The notes beneath the pieces are model-generated. The model was not told where the DNA came from and made no database searches. It was given only the letters and a program-made list of their open reading frames with translations. From positions 1 through 15,686 of the forward strand of contig JAEZJP010000049.1 in the NCBI GenBank assembly GCA_023415715.1: a stretch of 15,686 nucleotides of DNA, in the 5' to 3' direction. Position 1 is the stretch's first letter. Each line of letters begins with the position of its first letter. The DNA comes from Bacillota bacterium (GTDB lineage Bacteria; Bacillota; Clostridia; Christensenellales; Aristaeellaceae). The translations under genes were made by a program, and so were the position numbers. Below, in pieces: positions 14,628-15,686 of this stretch.

Positions 14628-15372
14628 AGCCAGAAAAATCATACAGCTGTTTTTCTTCATCACTTTTCCCATTACACTCAATTATCTTTCTCCTTACCTG
14701 ATCGTGCAGGGAAGCTTTGAAGGGATACTGGCCGGCAGCGCCCTTACATTTGCCGGTCTCTTTCTCTCCTCCCTCTTTTTCGGGCGAAGCTTCTGTTCCT
14801 TTATGTGCCCGGCAGGCGCGCTGCAGGACGCCTGTGCCGCCATCGTTTCAAAACCTGTGGGCAAGCGGCAGAACATCATCAAGTATGTCATTTGGGCCGT
14901 ATGGCTTGGGGCGATCGTGGCTGGCTTTGTCATGGCCGGCGGCATCAAGGATGTTAATATGCTCTACATGACTGACGGTGGCATATCGGTTAATGAATCG
15001 TCCAGATATTTTATCTATCTTCCGATCGTATTTTTGCTGGCGATACTGGCCCTGGTATTCGGCCGGCGTTCGCCCTGTCACAGCATTTGCTGGATGGCCC
15101 CCTTCATGGTGCTGGGCACGCTTTTAAAGGAAGCGCTGCACCTGCCCGCCAGGCGGCTTCAGGCGGAATCCTCCCGCTGCATTGACTGCAAGGCCTGCAA
15201 TAAAGCCTGTCCCATGAGCCTTCAGGTAAATGAAATGGTGGCAAAGAACCACATGTTCAACACAGAGTGTATACTCTGCGGCCAGTGCCAGGACGTATGC
15301 CCCAAGCAGGTGCTGAGGGTAGGGTTTGCTTCCGCGGTGAAGTCTGAAGCCAAGACAGATATTGAAGCATAA
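14611..15372 (+). CDS. Polytopic membrane [4Fe-4S] protein, NapH/CcoG-like
   Basis: From the ATG at 14611 the protein has 253 residues. Membrane segments lie near 12-33, 38-58, 92-110 and 133-151, with a possible fifth at 161-175. It carries C62-x3-C66 (GRSFCSFMCPAGALQ) and C156-x3-C160 (SPCHSICWMAPF), as in polyferredoxins of the NapH/NosR/CcoG type. Two complete ferredoxin motifs follow on the C-terminal side: C190, C193, C196, C200-P and C220, C223, C226, C230-P. It should pass electrons at the membrane face; its partners are unknown. CGGAGGAT nine bases before the ATG supports this start over the open frame back to 14545, which overlaps padR. It ends in a polar tail. Linkage to padR suggests control by a ligand or redox stress. 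Confidence 0.9.
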   Translation: MSKMSKARKIIQLFFFITFPITLNYLSPYLIVQGSFEGILAGSALTFAGLFLSSLFFGRSFCSFMCPAGALQDACAAIVSKPVGKRQNIIKYVIWAVWLGAIVAGFVMAGGIKDVNMLYMTDGGISVNESSRYFIYLPIVFLLAILALVFGRRSPCHSICWMAPFMVLGTLLKEALHLPARRLQAESSRCIDCKACNKACPMSLQVNEMVAKNHMFNTECILCGQCQDVCPKQVLRVGFASAVKSEAKTDIEA

Positions 15373-15400
15373 AAACCACATATGCGAAAGATAAAAAGCA

Positions 15401-15426
15401 TGGCCGGCGGGTTTCCCCTCCGGCCA
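15401..15426. terminator. Hairpin after the padR operon, possible bidirectional terminator
   Basis: TGGCCGG (15401-15407) and CCGGCCA (15420-15426) form a 7-bp stem, which the intervening GGG/CCC bases can extend imperfectly. It lies 28 bases after the last stop codon. On + it is followed by AAAAATC rather than a T-run; on - it is followed within a few bases by TTTTTATC. It is a better terminator for minus-strand transcription. Confidence 0.5.
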
Positions 15427-15485
15427 AAAATCTATACTTTGCTATATGCTCCCCCAAATGGGGTTTGCAAAGGGATTTCCCATCT

Positions 15486-15680
15486 GGCTCAATCGTCGCG
15501 GTGCTGCGCTCCGCTTGCAACCCCGACGGCTCAATCGTCGCATCGCTTCGCTGCCGCTTGCGCTGCTCGTTTCGCTCGTTTCCTCCGCTTCGCTTCATCC
15601 CTCCATCTGGCTCAATCGTCGCGCTGCCGCGCTGCCGCTTGCATCGCTCGTTTCGCCAGCCTCCTCCACACCGCCCTAAT
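15486..15680. repeat. GC-rich direct repeats at the right edge, no gene seen
   Basis: GGCTCAATCGTCGC occurs at 15486-15499, 15528-15541 and 15609-15622, spaced 42 and 81 bases. CTGCCGCTTGC follows the second and third copies at the same distance (15551-15561, 15632-15642), so units two and three are long imperfect copies. Bases 15610-15667 align with the reverse complement of 6735-6791 at 49 of 58 columns. The + frame 15446-15679 stays open only because of the repeat's composition and has no known family pattern. The repeat reaches nearly to the window end, so its true extent is unknown. Confidence 0.65.
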
Positions 15681-15686
15681 CTGCCA

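Noticed and set aside
15486..15680. CRISPR array
   Set aside because: Three imperfect, unevenly spaced copies whose spacers are themselves similar do not fit a CRISPR array, and no cas gene is present.
1..15686. Phage, plasmid, integrase or att sites, tRNA or rRNA genes
   Set aside because: No integrase, transposase, replication or phage structural gene is seen in any frame, and no tRNA- or rRNA-like stretch was recognised.

Overview
The window looks like a chromosomal segment of a Bacillota (Clostridia-like) bacterium of moderate GC content. The evidence is the small Gram-positive-type genes (DUF896/YnzC-like and DUF1292), a HelD-type RNA polymerase-recycling ATPase, a PadR regulator, strong AGGAGG-type ribosome binding sites and near-consensus sigma-A promoters. 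No phage, plasmid, CRISPR, rRNA or tRNA gene is visible. Both window ends are cut: the first gene lacks its 5' part and the last repeat runs to the edge.

Layout. (1) 1-879: 3' part of pgsA (phosphatidylglycerophosphate synthase) on +, converging on a small cupin gene. (2) 931-2793: uvrC on -, followed on its upstream side by a gene-free stretch (2794-3184) full of palindromes, including a REP-like nested palindrome. (3) 3185-4416: DUF1292 and DUF896 genes on - and a GNAT acetyltransferase on +. A consensus-like + strand promoter at the end of the DUF896 gene would make the GNAT transcript antisense to it. (4) 4422-6576: a two-gene membrane unit on -, an Lgt-like protein followed by a membrane GGDEF-like protein; both lack residues needed for the classical activities of their families. 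(5) 6600-6869: a gene-free MITE-like element with imperfect terminal inverted repeats. (6) 6866-13883: five genes on -, in transcription order helD, an M1 metallopeptidase, a GT2-GtrA fusion, and two tandem secreted phosphodiester-glycosidase (NAGPA-domain) paralogues. They are tightly spaced or overlapping and are headed by a perfect TTGACA-17-TATAAT promoter. (7) 14043-15372: a divergent pair on +, padR and a polytopic [4Fe-4S] protein of the NapH/CcoG type, with a perfect 19-bp inverted-repeat operator at the expected start of transcription. (8) 15373-15686: a hairpin and GC-rich direct repeats related to the core of the 6600-6869 element.

How the genes fit together. The helD-headed cluster combines a transcription-recycling ATPase with envelope and extracellular genes. 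The GT2-GtrA protein could make and flip a polyprenyl-phosphate sugar. The two exported NAGPA-domain proteins could trim sugar-1-phosphodiesters outside the cell. The M1 peptidase is predicted to be membrane-anchored with its catalytic domain outside. This suggests a surface-glycan modification or remodelling module, but that is inference. The padR-ferredoxin pair looks like a self-regulated redox unit. The best candidates for something undescribed are the tandem NAGPA/GT2-GtrA cluster, the degenerate Lgt/GGDEF pair, and the MITE-like element whose ends coincide with a stop codon on one side and a promoter -10 on the other.
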